DNA of 64,000 bases. Source: Nemertoderma westbladi. Taxonomy: Eukaryota; Xenacoelomorpha; Nemertodermatida; Nemertodermatidae. How positions within the stretch are numbered: the stretch's first letter is position 1; each line of letters opens with the position of its first letter. The notes below the pieces were generated by a model. The model ran no database searches. It was not told the DNA's origin and was given only the letters and a program-made list of their open reading frames with translations. The position numbers were made by a program, and so were the translations under genes. Location: positions 29,167 to 93,166 of the forward strand of contig JAUCBJ010006694.1 of the NCBI GenBank assembly GCA_032718475.1. The letters are read 5' to 3'. Of the stretch, positions 54,682 through 64,000 are shown one piece after another.

Positions 54682-54905
54682 TTAGTCTTTCTTACGCAGA
54701 CGGCGTTTACGCAGTTTTTTGAGGCTAGCAAGAGTCCTTTTCTCTTTGGGGCGAGCCACTTTACTAGGAAGGCTATAAATCCTGGGTGAAGGGTGCAATA
54801 TGATTGCATCAGAAGGTGTAGGATTATGGTCGGGGTATCCGCCGTTTCGATATGCTTCTCCTCGAGCTGATTTTCCTCCGCTCGTAGCTTGATACGTTCA
54901 TCCAA
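54682..54905 (-). pseudogene. ORFX tail of copy D
   Basis: The last ~50 codons (GGYPDHNPTPSDAIILH to KKLRKRRLRKKD) match the C-terminus of ORFX in A and B and end at the same stop, 54682-54684. A second frame (54905-54630) is also open here, as it is in A, B and C. D-specific sequence precedes it, so the tail is separated from the 376-codon frame by about 190 bp without a single joined frame. Confidence 0.65.
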
Positions 54906-55095
54906 AACTCTCGCAGAGAATGGGGTTGTCTAAGTTCGATATCTTCTTAGAGATTCTGGATTTCACAATCGAACTGAGATAAAGACAATTCGTTTATCGC
55001 TTGGACTTGCTGTTACAACTTACGTTTATCTGAACAAACGCAGGTTTACTTTCTGATCCTTCCTTCTTTCCTTTCTGATCTTTGTAGAATAGCGT

Positions 55096-56226
55096 TTAAC
55101 TCGTTTGGTACAACGTTCTCCGCCACTTTGGTGACAGGTTATATCGTGTTAAGCCGGGACGATGGTAAGGGTTAAACGGCGATATTAAATGTCCGCGTCC
55201 CAATCCGGCTAGGTAGAATGGGCTAATATCTAGGAAGCCCACAACTAGGGTGCCACCGACTAATTGTTCAGGTAACACTAGATCTTTGAGCAGTGAGTAC
55301 AGCTCGGGAGGATCCGTCATACTAATAGGATCAAGAGTCTGAAGTCTCACTAGGGAATGAGGAGTTCTGATCGAGTATTCCGAAACTCTGATCATTGGTT
55401 TATTTAAGGATCGTCTGAGTCGAACGAGCGTAGGTGATACATCGAACAAGTTTCGCTCGAAACTCCCGTAAGTATAGCGAGTAAAACCGTGTTTAAAGCA
55501 ACGTCTCCGCGGATGTTTATGTCTTTCCGTTTGTTGGTTGGGTCTTGGGCATTCATCGCAATAATACCCAAAAACGTACGTCTTGTAGGGGAAACGCGAG
55601 TGATCTTTCTCCAGCTTACAATATTCCTCCATCCGTTCGAAGCTATTCGGTACAACAGGTAGCGGTCGATCGGCGGTAAGATACATCATAGAGGAATAGA
55701 GCCGTTTGAGTTCTACCATGCGGTCATGATGTATACCTTGAGGATATCGAGTTTCTAGATTTTGTTGACTGGCAATATTGAGATATGTTTCTATCAGGAA
55801 TTCCAGATAATCGTTGAAGTCGCTGCGTTTATCCGGCTCCTCAACGTCTTCTCTTTCGAGTCTGTTTCGAATAGAATTCTCGTGTTCCATTCTCGGTTTA
55901 TCGTTCCACCTCCGCTGGGTAGGATATTTCAATCGTACCATTTCCCTTTTGGTGTCGACATTGTCCGTATCGTGTAAATCGATAGGATGACCAGTAGTTA
56001 AGAAGTCCACATACGTACCATTACGATGCGTATAGCGAGCGGTGAATTTCTTATAGTCCAACTCACGCGTGAGCTGCTCTTGGGACATTGGCGGTTCGAT
56101 ATAACGACTATCGTCCTCCGCAGCAGTTGGACCAGCGTTGCCGTGTATCAAGCTATCAACAAACGCTTGTAAAGGTAGAGTATATCGCTCCCTGATACCA
56201 AGATCATCTTCTATCAACTCAATCAT
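55096..56226 (-). CDS. ORFX variant of copy D: shared N-terminus, different middle
   Basis: 376-codon frame. Residues 1 to about 132 match the N-terminal acidic domain of A, B and C, but there is no TGA: the frame runs on through SDFNDYLEF, still weakly alignable, into about 230 residues unrelated to the triple zinc-knuckle region. The new part has one possible metal cluster (CDECPRPNQQTERHKHPRRRC), a Tyr/Arg-rich stretch, and a hydrophobic segment near LVGGTLVVGFLDISPFYLAG that may be buried rather than transmembrane. I know no family for it. It ends well before the shared ORFX tail. This is either an alternative natural version of ORFX or a recombinant. Confidence 0.65.
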   Translation of the reverse strand: MIELIEDDLGIRERYTLPLQAFVDSLIHGNAGPTAAEDDSRYIEPPMSQEQLTRELDYKKFTARYTHRNGTYVDFLTTGHPIDLHDTDNVDTKREMVRLKYPTQRRWNDKPRMEHENSIRNRLEREDVEEPDKRSDFNDYLEFLIETYLNIASQQNLETRYPQGIHHDRMVELKRLYSSMMYLTADRPLPVVPNSFERMEEYCKLEKDHSRFPYKTYVFGYYCDECPRPNQQTERHKHPRRRCFKHGFTRYTYGSFERNLFDVSPTLVRLRRSLNKPMIRVSEYSIRTPHSLVRLQTLDPISMTDPPELYSLLKDLVLPEQLVGGTLVVGFLDISPFYLAGLGRGHLISPFNPYHRPGLTRYNLSPKWRRTLYQTS

Positions 56227-57874
56227 ATCTGCTATATAAATTTATCCATATTATAATGAGTTTATATTTAGGCGAGCGGGCGTCGCTGCCTACCCCTCTC
56301 TGCCCCCGGACAGTGCGAGATCCTCAGCGCTGGTGTACTTTCGCCGATGTGCCTATCGCCAACGTCGTAGCTGCACAACGACTACAACAACCAGCACGAG
56401 CCACTCCACCGTCCGTCCCAAAGGCTTAGATATACTTCAGGTTCTTACTGGAGAGTTAGGGTTACTTTCACAATTGCGACTCGCTACTGTAAACACACCT
56501 TAGTAGTAACATTCACCTACAAACGCACAAATTCCACGTAACAGTCACAAATGGTACACATTCTATCACACATTCGGGTCATTTGTCCGTTAGTCAAGTG
56601 CCTTCCAGAATGTCACGTTGTTATTATGTATCCTTGGATACTAGCAGTGCGCTATTTATTCCCTATGCTATTCAATGGGGCATGCCTTTCTATTGTTCTT
56701 TTAACTCACTTCTAATTCTAGCGTGGTTGTTGCCATGGTGACATTATGGAAAGCTAGCGGTAGAATTAGGGTAATTCTCATGCATACAGATCTGGGATGC
56801 TATTTAATAGTAATTCTTTAATGGTCAATATCCCCTTTATACATGATTCTATGAATTTTATCGGCTATTGACTATGCATTGGAGATTCTCGCACACAAAT
56901 ACACTTAATAAAGTGAATCTCCGCTCCCATGATCTATTAATTAATGGAATTTTGGGAATGTTATAAATTGTACAAAATGACAATTTATTAAATTCATTGA
57001 AATATCTGAATTTAAATTTATTCCCGTAAATTTTATTATTTAATGTTAAATAGACACAATTTTATTCCAGAACGTGTCTGGGGACTGGGATCCTTGATTC
57101 TAGGAATTTTGTCCTTTTAAGAGTATCGGTAAATGCTACGATATCTTAATCGACTAGAATTTTAAAGGATCTGATATTTGACAGATTTTTGTAAATATTA
57201 ATAATTAATATTTAGGATGGGCACCAGTTTATTCCAGAACTTGTCTGGGGACGTTAACCATTGATTCTAGAAATTTGTCTTTCAAGTATATCGGTGGGTG
57301 CCGCGATATCTTAATCGACTAGAATTACAGATGGTCAAAGGGTTTAACAGATTTATTTTGCGTTATACGCTACTGTTAAAGGGACATCACGCTACTATAT
57401 GTATTATTTAATATACGGTATGAGAGCAATATCGCACGAAGCAATGTCAGTGTGAAGAGGCAAGTCGTTTCCAAGGTCTACCCAGAGCTTGGTTTAGCCG
57501 AGACACGAGGATCTGAACTTTGCATTCCTAATACTCTGCCTACCAATAATACTTGAATATAGTAGTGGCTTTATTGTACTTTAATAAGTACGGATATTTC
57601 ATCTTACTGTAGTCACGTATTTATAATATGATACGGGCAGTAAGGAAAGAGAAAAAGAATTATTTCTCGCCGTCGCACTAAATATATAATATACGTAATT
57701 AAATAATAAACGCGAATATATATTGCACTAATCTACTAAATAATCTCTAAAATACCATACTACTAAATAAAATTAAATAAAACGATTAAAATAAAATTAC
57801 ATAATAATACATACATAAATATAAAAATAAAACAAATACAAAATAATAGAGTCACACACCCACTCCATATGTTG
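56227..57874 (-). other. Pol-ORFX spacer of copy D
   Basis: Minus-strand counterpart of 6462-8089 with the same AATAAA, direct repeats and upstream inverted repeat (slightly mismatched). It is as conserved as the neighbouring coding sequence, which supports a function. Confidence 0.7.
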
Positions 57875-60520
57875 TTACGTTATGGAGTCCCTAGATGTTT
57901 GAAGGATTAGGGAGGTGGTCGTGGGAAGAGAATCTTGCCTTCCACAGTTTCCGGAGAGTCCTCCATTCCCTTCCGGTAAACACAAACGACCGACTGGGTG
58001 ATTGAGTCGCTGCATCCCGAATACAATTCCAGGTTTCCTCTTCGTCCTGGAATAGTGACGATAGAAACATCGCTCTAGGTACACGACGGCCTTACAAAGC
58101 CGATTCCAGGAGCTATAGTGGTCCGTCGCTCCCTGCAGGAGAGGTGAGAGTCCCTGCGAGACGTCTGATGTTCCAGAGCTCCAATCGCTCTCTCTGATCT
58201 TCATGAAGGATCCACTCGCGGTGGGGAGGTCCAGATCCACGGCGTCGTCCCTGGCAATATGTAATACCGACAGATCTATCCCGGGTTCAAATAACTCCGA
58301 TCCACCCGTCCGGGTTTTAGGTTTGACTTTCTCCGCTCCCTTGGCTGGTCTAATCTCAGTCGGAGTAAGATGGGGAGGCCATTCATCCTCCTTACTCAGG
58401 AAGTCGGGTTCACCTAACCGGTCTGTAGTATCTGTCAGTTCTTGAGGAGTTGCTCCTCTGGAAGCGATGTCAGTTGGATTAAACTTCTTGGGGCAATATC
58501 TCCATTGATCTACATTGGAGCTAATATCGTCATTATCTGAGGAGTATGGTGTTCCCTCAGTTGGGTCGTCTCCCTCACTAGTATCATCTTCCCATTCACT
58601 CACTTGGCAGACGCGATCTTGAAGCAGTCTTTCTCTGAGCGTTCTTCGGGAAGGTCCAGTAAGGTACCAACCTACTCTAGTTCTTACCGCATAGGTCTGA
58701 AGTGGTTGCGGTTGAGCAGGTCGTTTCTCCAATGTCTCCAGCGCCTCATGCGCGTTTTGACCGATTAATATTTGTACTCCAGGATAATCGGTGTCGAATC
58801 TAGGAATGTTAAGTTGTTGGGCATGATCATCTTCGTCCCAATTATAAGGTTCCACTTGGGTGGTAGCGAAGTTCTTTATTGCCACCATTTTGACTGACCT
58901 TATACTGTATTCTCCTAGTTTATCCTGTGGAGTGGACAACTCACCTATATAATAGTCGGCAGCCACAGCAGATTTCCAAACCTGCATGATCCCTGACATG
59001 TTTAGCTTGGTTCGGAACTTGGGTTGTCCAGCAAAGATGTCTTCGGCTAGTTCTTTATCGATGAATGTTCCTGTGCTGCCGGAGTCCAGGAGGGCGTTCA
59101 CTATATAGCTCTTCTGAGGTCCGTGGACCCGTAACTGGACTACAGGAAATTCTCGGATTCCTACATTTGAAGTTGGCGCTTTCCAAGATTGTTGTTGATC
59201 TGAAGTAGTTAGGGTGAGGTCGCTGTCTGTATCTTTTTCATGAGTGAGTGCTCGATACACTGCGGTATTTATCATGTAACAGGATTCGTTTTCGTCGGAG
59301 AACTCGTCCGTATAGAATCCTTCCATCTCAGATTGATCAGTGTCGTTCACATCACTGAATTGGACATGTAGTTCGGAATCACTCACCTGACTCGGACTAT
59401 TTCGCTCGAATTCAGTGTGCAACAAGATATGATGTTTCGCACCGCACTTTGCACACCTTGCGTCGGAGTAACAGGTTCGCCGTTGGTGTCCTCGTCTGAG
59501 GCAATTATAACACAACCGCTTATCCCACATGACTTCACGTCTGTCCTTTAGAGATTTCCTCAGGAATTCATCACACGCACTTAAACGGTGGGGCCCATCG
59601 CACAGCACACATTTGGGCTTGATGTTACTTACTTTAACATGTGCTGTGTGGTGCACGTTCGTTCTTTCCTCGGGCTTTCTCACCTGAATTCTCTTGGGAG
59701 ACGTAGGAGGAGTTTTTCTTACCTGTTCTCTCCTGTCATTGGTTCGAGACTTGAATTTACTTACCTGGTCTTTAGGCGTTTTGTTGTCATAGTAAGATCT
59801 TTCAGTGTCTTTCCCGCTATCCTCTCCTTGAGAAGTCTGGCTTTTGCTGTCGTCTGTATAACACACTGGTATTACCCTTCTCCTAGAAACGGGTTTCTCA
59901 CTTACCTTGTTTTCCAGTGTCTTCTCTCTGGACTGCCTTAGGAGCTGTAATTTCACTTCTCCATCTAGGAATGACATGAGATCAGCCATGGTAGGGTCTC
60001 GTCGTTGTTGTTCCATCATATATAACACTTTCTTATCCCAGCGTGTACCTACTCCACCCTTCGGTAAAGTAGAAGCCACTGCTCTAATAACCATAGCACT
60101 CTGATACTCATGAGACTTACCTAGCCAATCTAATTGTCTGCAGATCTCCTGAATTTCATCGGAAAACTCTATAATCCCGCTGCTAATAAACTTTCGGGGC
60201 GCTACCAACTTTGCATACAAATACCCAGCTATGTTATTCCTATTACCATACCTGATGTTTAGTGTATCCCAAACTTGTCTTAATCCGTCTGGATGTCCAA
60301 TAAACTTTAACGCCATTAACTTGGGAGATCCTTCCAAGCACTCGATGAGGAATCTAAGTTTCTCTCCATTAGATAGTACAGAGTTCTGTATGTTATCTTT
60401 GTAATATTCATTAAAAGGTAACCATTTCATCTCATCTCCATTGAACTTGACGATCTCTCCCACCTTTACCGCTTGACGGGCTTCGGTTCTAGCCATTTGA
60501 CGCGTAAAACTTTCTTGGTT
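57875..60520 (-). CDS. BEL/Pao copy D Gag-protease with deleted pol
   Basis: 873 codons open from 60496, homology starting near 60520 inside the Gag capsid region; the ATG is internal. It has the DUF1759 region, three zinc knuckles (CVLCDGPHRLSAC, CYNCLRRGHQRRTC, CAKCGAKHH), and a protease with LLDSGSTG. It then jumps at the same point and with the same filler bases as copy A to DQWRYC and the end of RNase H, runs about 130 residues further into pol than A does, and makes a separate second jump (HYSRTK to RKPGIVF) to the pol C-terminus. RT and integrase are absent. The frame is undamaged despite high divergence from A, which suggests selection on the Gag-protease product for some time after the deletion. 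Confidence 0.85.
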   Translation of the reverse strand, partial: NQESFTRQMARTEARQAVKVGEIVKFNGDEMKWLPFNEYYKDNIQNSVLSNGEKLRFLIECLEGSPKLMALKFIGHPDGLRQVWDTLNIRYGNRNNIAGYLYAKLVAPRKFISSGIIEFSDEIQEICRQLDWLGKSHEYQSAMVIRAVASTLPKGGVGTRWDKKVLYMMEQQRRDPTMADLMSFLDGEVKLQLLRQSREKTLENKVSEKPVSRRRVIPVCYTDDSKSQTSQGEDSGKDTERSYYDNKTPKDQVSKFKSRTNDRREQVRKTPPTSPKRIQVRKPEERTNVHHTAHVKVSNIKPKCVLCDGPHRLSACDEFLRKSLKDRREVMWDKRLCYNCLRRGHQRRTCYSDARCAKCGAKHHILLHTEFERNSPSQVSDSELHVQFSDVNDTDQSEMEGFYTDEFSDENESCYMINTAVYRALTHEKDTDSDLTLTTSDQQQSWKAPTSNVGIREFPVVQLRVHGPQKSYIVNALLDSGSTGTFIDKELAEDIFAGQPKFRTKLNMSGIMQVWKSAVAADYYIGELSTPQDKLGEYSIRSVKMVAIKNFATTQVEPYNWDEDDHAQQLNIPRFDTDYPGVQILIGQNAHEALETLEKRPAQPQPLQTYAVRTRVGWYLTGPSRRTLRERLLQDRVCQVSEWEDDTSEGDDPTEGTPYSSDNDDISSNVDQWRYCPKKFNPTDIASRGATPQELTDTTDRLGEPDFLSKEDEWPPHLTPTEIRPAKGAEKVKPKTRTGGSELFEPGIDLSVLHIARDDAVDLDLPTASGSFMKIRESDWSSGTSDVSQGLSPLLQGATDHYSSWNRLCKAVVYLERCFYRHYSRTKRKPGIVFGMQRLNHPVGRLCLPEGNGGLSGNCGRQDSLPTTTSLILQTSRDSIT

Positions 60521-61086
60521 CTACGTTTTCCCATATCTTGCTTAGTTTTCGAGATATCTGTGATAGAAAATACTGGCTCCGATATATCGCGATATCGGTA
60601 AAGGCGATGAAGTTTGGGGTTTGCATTCAATTTCTGCAAATTTCTGTGCTCAGTGGTGCTAATTGGATGTCTCCACGAGAAAGAGCACAAAGTTTTAATT
60701 GAGAAGGAATTTTTTTATGATTATTGGACCTACTGATCAGTTTATAAGACAACTTCAAGTCTCCAGAATGAGGATGGGACTCCAATAAGCGACTCTGTGG
60801 TCTTTGCGGGATTACACGGAATAGACTTACCAGTCATCGGAGATCTTCAAAATGTACAGTATAATCTCCAGTTCTAGTGGTCGTACGGAGTTTGTTTTGG
60901 GCTTATTCGAAAGCTCTTTTCTCAGAGACGAAAGTTCTGAGAAAAGCTGCTTCAAAGAGCATTAAGTATAGTGGAGTATATGGTGTCCTCCCTGAGGTCT
61001 TTAAAATATCACAGTGTTTAGAGCACATTTACCCCGTCATAGTAGACATGTAAAGAACAAGAGTCCCACAAGAAATAAAAACAAAT
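60521..61086. other. Junction region left of a LINE
   Basis: Copy D is cut here. The next sequence shows no motif except a CGATATATCGCGATATCGG palindromic stretch (about 60578-60596) and TTCTGAGAAAAG inverted phrases (about 60920-60945). 61000-61086 probably belongs to the LINE that follows. Confidence 0.4.
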
Positions 61087-62500
61087 ATGTTGGTACCAGT
61101 TCCCAAGAAGGGCAACCTAACACTCTATGGTTCTTTTCGGGGAATTTCATTGATCTCGATTGCAGCAAAGCTATACAATAAAATTATATTAAATCACATC
61201 AGGGATCCCATTGAGAGACTGCTCCATGAAAATCAGAATGGGTTCCATCAAGGTCGTGGGACCATGGAGCCCATTTTGGCACTTAGACGGCTAATTGAAG
61301 AGTTATCAAAAAAGAAAGACAGGCATCTAGCTGTTATCTTTGTTGACTTCTTCAAGGCCTTTGATTCAGTCTCTCGCTCACGTATGTTCAGCATACTTTC
61401 ATTATATGGGATTCCTGATGAAATTATTGCAGCAATCAGATCAGTATACAATGGTTGGACGACATTTGTGTCTACTGTTGAAGGTGACACAGAACCATTT
61501 GAAGTGTTATGGGGAGTCCTCAGGGTGACACACTTGTACAATTCTCATTTTTATAATTTTGTTTGACCATGTTATTCTACGCATGTCCTTAGATCATCAT
61601 AATGATGATGGGGTGATGGTAACTCCACCACTGGCTCCAGAAGTCGAGGAAATCCAGCCATAAACCTAACTGATCTAGACTTTGCTGATGACGTAGGGGT
61701 ACTCTCAGAATCACTAGAGGGAATCCCAAGGTTCTTCAACTCATTATAATAGGTTGCTTCTTGTGACCATATATATTGTATATTGTTATATATACATATA
61801 TTGACCATGTGGACGACTTCTGTTACCTGGGATCACAGATCCGGAAGTCAGGTCAGGATCTTCGAATACTTAAGGAAAAGGCATGGGCATGCTTGGATAG
61901 GCTTTCGAGGATTTGGAAGTGACACAGAAAACATCGGAAACTTAAGTTCCGAATATTTAGAGCAGCAATAGAACATGTACTGCTCTATGGGAGATCATGC
62001 TGTGCTCTAACTGCACAGGACACCAAATCTTTGGATGGCATATTTACAAACATTCTACACCGGGTTTACTGTGCCAAGTACAATGCACTGAACACATCTC
62101 CATCCAGACACTATATAAAATAAAATTGGAGGTGTTTCAATGGTTTCCCCAAGCTTGGCTCTTAAACAAACCCGCCTCCGCTTTGTAGGATATTGTTTTC
62201 GTCGTAAGCACCAGCCTGTGCACAATCTTGCCCCGTGGAGAAAATTAGCATGGTGGATAGCTCAAGACTTTCTTGAGACGCCTCTTTAAAGTGCACTCGC
62301 ACTGGCCTTGAAGATGCGGATAATCGCGCTAAAGTTATATGGATTGGGAGTTGTGGTGGCGCAACTTTGTTGATAAGACGGCATAGCATTCTTAATGCAC
62401 TCAGCATTCGGTATGCCAATTGTGGATTGCATGGTGGTGACAAAAAGTTTTTGTGAAGCTGGCATAGAATATCAATGTGCAGTTTCAATGCAGCAGACCG
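61087..62500 (+). pseudogene. Decayed LINE reverse transcriptase
   Basis: 61087-61566 encodes RT fingers and palm (VPKKGNLTLYGSFRGISLIS, NGFHQGRGTMEPILALRRLIEE, VIFVDFFKAFDSV). Frameshifts follow, with recognisable pieces later: LTLTFADD-type debris near 61680, a WDHRSGSQVRIFEYL/DDFCYLGSQI frame pair near 61810, LLYGRSCCALTAQD near 61980, and the C-terminal LRFVGYCFRRKHQPVHNL near 62175. The 3' UTR matches the LINE piece at 42369-42790. Many stops show it is old. No endonuclease is visible. Confidence 0.75.
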
Positions 62501-63382
62501 ATTATAGTAGTAATCTTAAAAGATCGAATTTTGAATCGCAATCGTAGGACTATGTTAAATTTAGATCTCAAATCAATATAAAAAATGTAATGTTTTATTT
62601 ATTAGAGTTTTCTGGCAAACAAGATTATTTGAAAGTGACCCATGACCCATAACTTATATATTACATATATATTAGTAACCAGATGTTCCAAGTCAACTAA
62701 TTTATTATCGTTATTACTATGCGGTGTATACGTACTACAGTAAATAGGTACTTCGAAGTGATCACTACGGTATTTAGTATACGCCCCAATAGCCCAATAC
62801 TTATGCCATTCCTGTAATTGAATAAAGCTGCAACCTAGCATACTGCGAGTTAGCGAGTTATATATTACTTTGTTGGGAATTAATTTCGCATTAAAAAATC
62901 GCAGAGGGCGACATATATTTTTTAACTCTATTAGCCCGGGGGGGGGGGGGTTTAATATATAACACTTCCCTTGGTTTTGTTGTTATAACTCTGAAACAAC
63001 GGTAGCTAGAAATCTGGCATTTTATGACTTTGCCTAAAAATCTATTGTCTTCGTAATAATGAAAACGGTTTGATGGGGAAATATTGAGAACCTTTCTAGT
63101 TAGAGCACCATTTTGTAACCCTAATTTTAGCAATTTTTTTGAGACGTTATTGGAAAATTTTTAATGAAATATGATTTGTAACGACTCTACAGTATTTATG
63201 AGTTTCGCCGTTTTTTTTTGGTGTTTGCATTTCGATGGAATACGTCATATAAAATGAACTAGAAATTTCAAATCTCACCAAAAGTATATAGGTGTGGGTT
63301 TTTCCAGGTGATTGGTGCGATGTTAGTTTTTGCGCGTATTGCTGAAATTGACTAAAGCTGTAAAGCCAAGTTGTTGAAGCCA
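62501..63382. other. A/T-rich stretch without genes
   Basis: No coding signal above chance. A 13-base G-run lies at 62938-62950, preceded by CCC. Minus-strand frames of about 80 codons lie here without motifs. Confidence 0.5.
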
Positions 63383-63497
63383 TGAGTACTGGAGTTTCCT
63401 CTGGGGAGTAAAGTTCTGGGGGGACCGCACTGGAAATAAGTCGTCAGACTTTGTTTGTAATCCCTGGCCTAGCAGCCGAAGAAAATTTACTTTTGTT
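63383..63497 (+). mobile_element. 3' part of a SINE, second copy
   Basis: GAGTACTGGAGTTTCCTCTG through GAAGAAAATTTACTTTTG matches the body and tail of the SINE at 39774-40057 with few changes, on the opposite strand. The tRNA-like head is absent, so it is 5'-truncated. Confidence 0.75.
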
Positions 63498-64000
63498 AAC
63501 GGAGATTTCGTTGAAGATAATTAGGTTGTTAATACATAATAATATAATAATAATAATCTCAATAAACAGTTAACAGAATCTCGTAACAAATGGTGAAGTT
63601 AGGGCACCATATAGATAGGTACTTTACCGGTACGGAAACAAACAACTTCTACACATGGGTTGATTGCTATATTTAGAATTCAGCAATGAATCTTGCTACC
63701 GGTACGGCTTTACTGATGAAGAAAAAACAGGGTTAATAATAATTAGGTCCTAAATGCTAAGAGTATATCGATTCGAATACAGCGTCTGAAAGTTAGTTTT
63801 GTTTGTCTCTATTTCTGTCAACTAAAAAATAAAAGAACAAAACCTCACCAAAAGCAAATAAACCTAGTAGCAATAATCCTACAAGCAATAAAACTATATA
63901 CCAATTATATTCTATAGCGTCGTTATAGTAACTAATATCTAAGCATTTCGTACAGACCCGTATAAATTTTTGTAATGGGCATTTCTTTGCAACATAAACA
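63498..64000. other. A/T-rich window end without recognised features
   Basis: Includes an ATAATAATA-rich run (about 63537-63560) after the SINE. No gene or known repeat end recognised. Confidence 0.5.

Noticed and set aside
55096-56226. D ORFX as an envelope protein
   Set aside because: The single hydrophobic stretch (LVGGTLVVGF) is short and internal, with no signal peptide, cleavage site or C-terminal anchor.

Overview
The window is metazoan repeat DNA. It is A/T-rich, has no operon layout, and I found no host gene or RNA gene other than a tRNA-derived SINE. Nearly everything recognisable is a transposable element, often nested in another. The mix (large BEL/Pao LTR elements, a CR1-like LINE with a PHD finger and a 2A-like motif, a Penelope-like GIY-YIG element, tRNA-derived SINEs, MITE-like DNA) suggests an invertebrate animal, possibly marine. 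I cannot name the species.

Main content. Four damaged copies of one large BEL/Pao family (here A, B, C, D) and one solo LTR. A (+) runs 1-10704, B (-) 10705-19166, C (+) about 20396-31339, D (-) 53438-60520; the solo LTR (-) is 42909-44061. The solo LTR fixes the LTR ends (TGTAAAAGC...ACA, about 1.15-1.26 kb) and a 5-bp target duplication (GTAAT). A reassembled element would be about 15 kb: LTR, 2.2-kb leader, a long gag-protease-RT-RNase H-integrase frame, a conserved 1.6-kb non-coding stretch, an extra ORF (here ORFX), LTR. ORFX sits where an env-like gene would sit. It has no membrane segment; it carries three tandem zinc knuckles spaced like those of BEL Gag, a basic tail, and in A, B and C an in-frame TGA at the same codon. 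In D the middle of ORFX is replaced by an unrelated module.

Other regions. 13204-14745: 5'-truncated LINE inside B with a TTTAAC duplication. 31340-32348 and 36318-36850 (-): decayed coiled-coil gag-like element split by a CR1-like LINE (32350-36317, +). 36851-41140: mostly non-coding, with a MITE-like element, microsatellites and a SINE. 41141-41914 (-): Penelope-like element. 42042-44205: DNA element with inverted ends, holding a LINE fragment and the solo LTR. 44413-51704 (-): a LINE broken up by a second, unrelated BEL/Pao element (45345-49534) and an A/T-rich insertion. 61087-62500 (+): decayed LINE. 62501-64000: A/T-rich, with a partial SINE.

How they fit. A and D share one internal pol deletion with the same filler bases, so they descend from a non-autonomous lineage that kept Gag, protease, ORFX and LTRs and lost RT and integrase. 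B and C keep the enzymes, B with all catalytic residues in one open frame. That is a parasite/helper arrangement within one family, with ORFX kept by both types.
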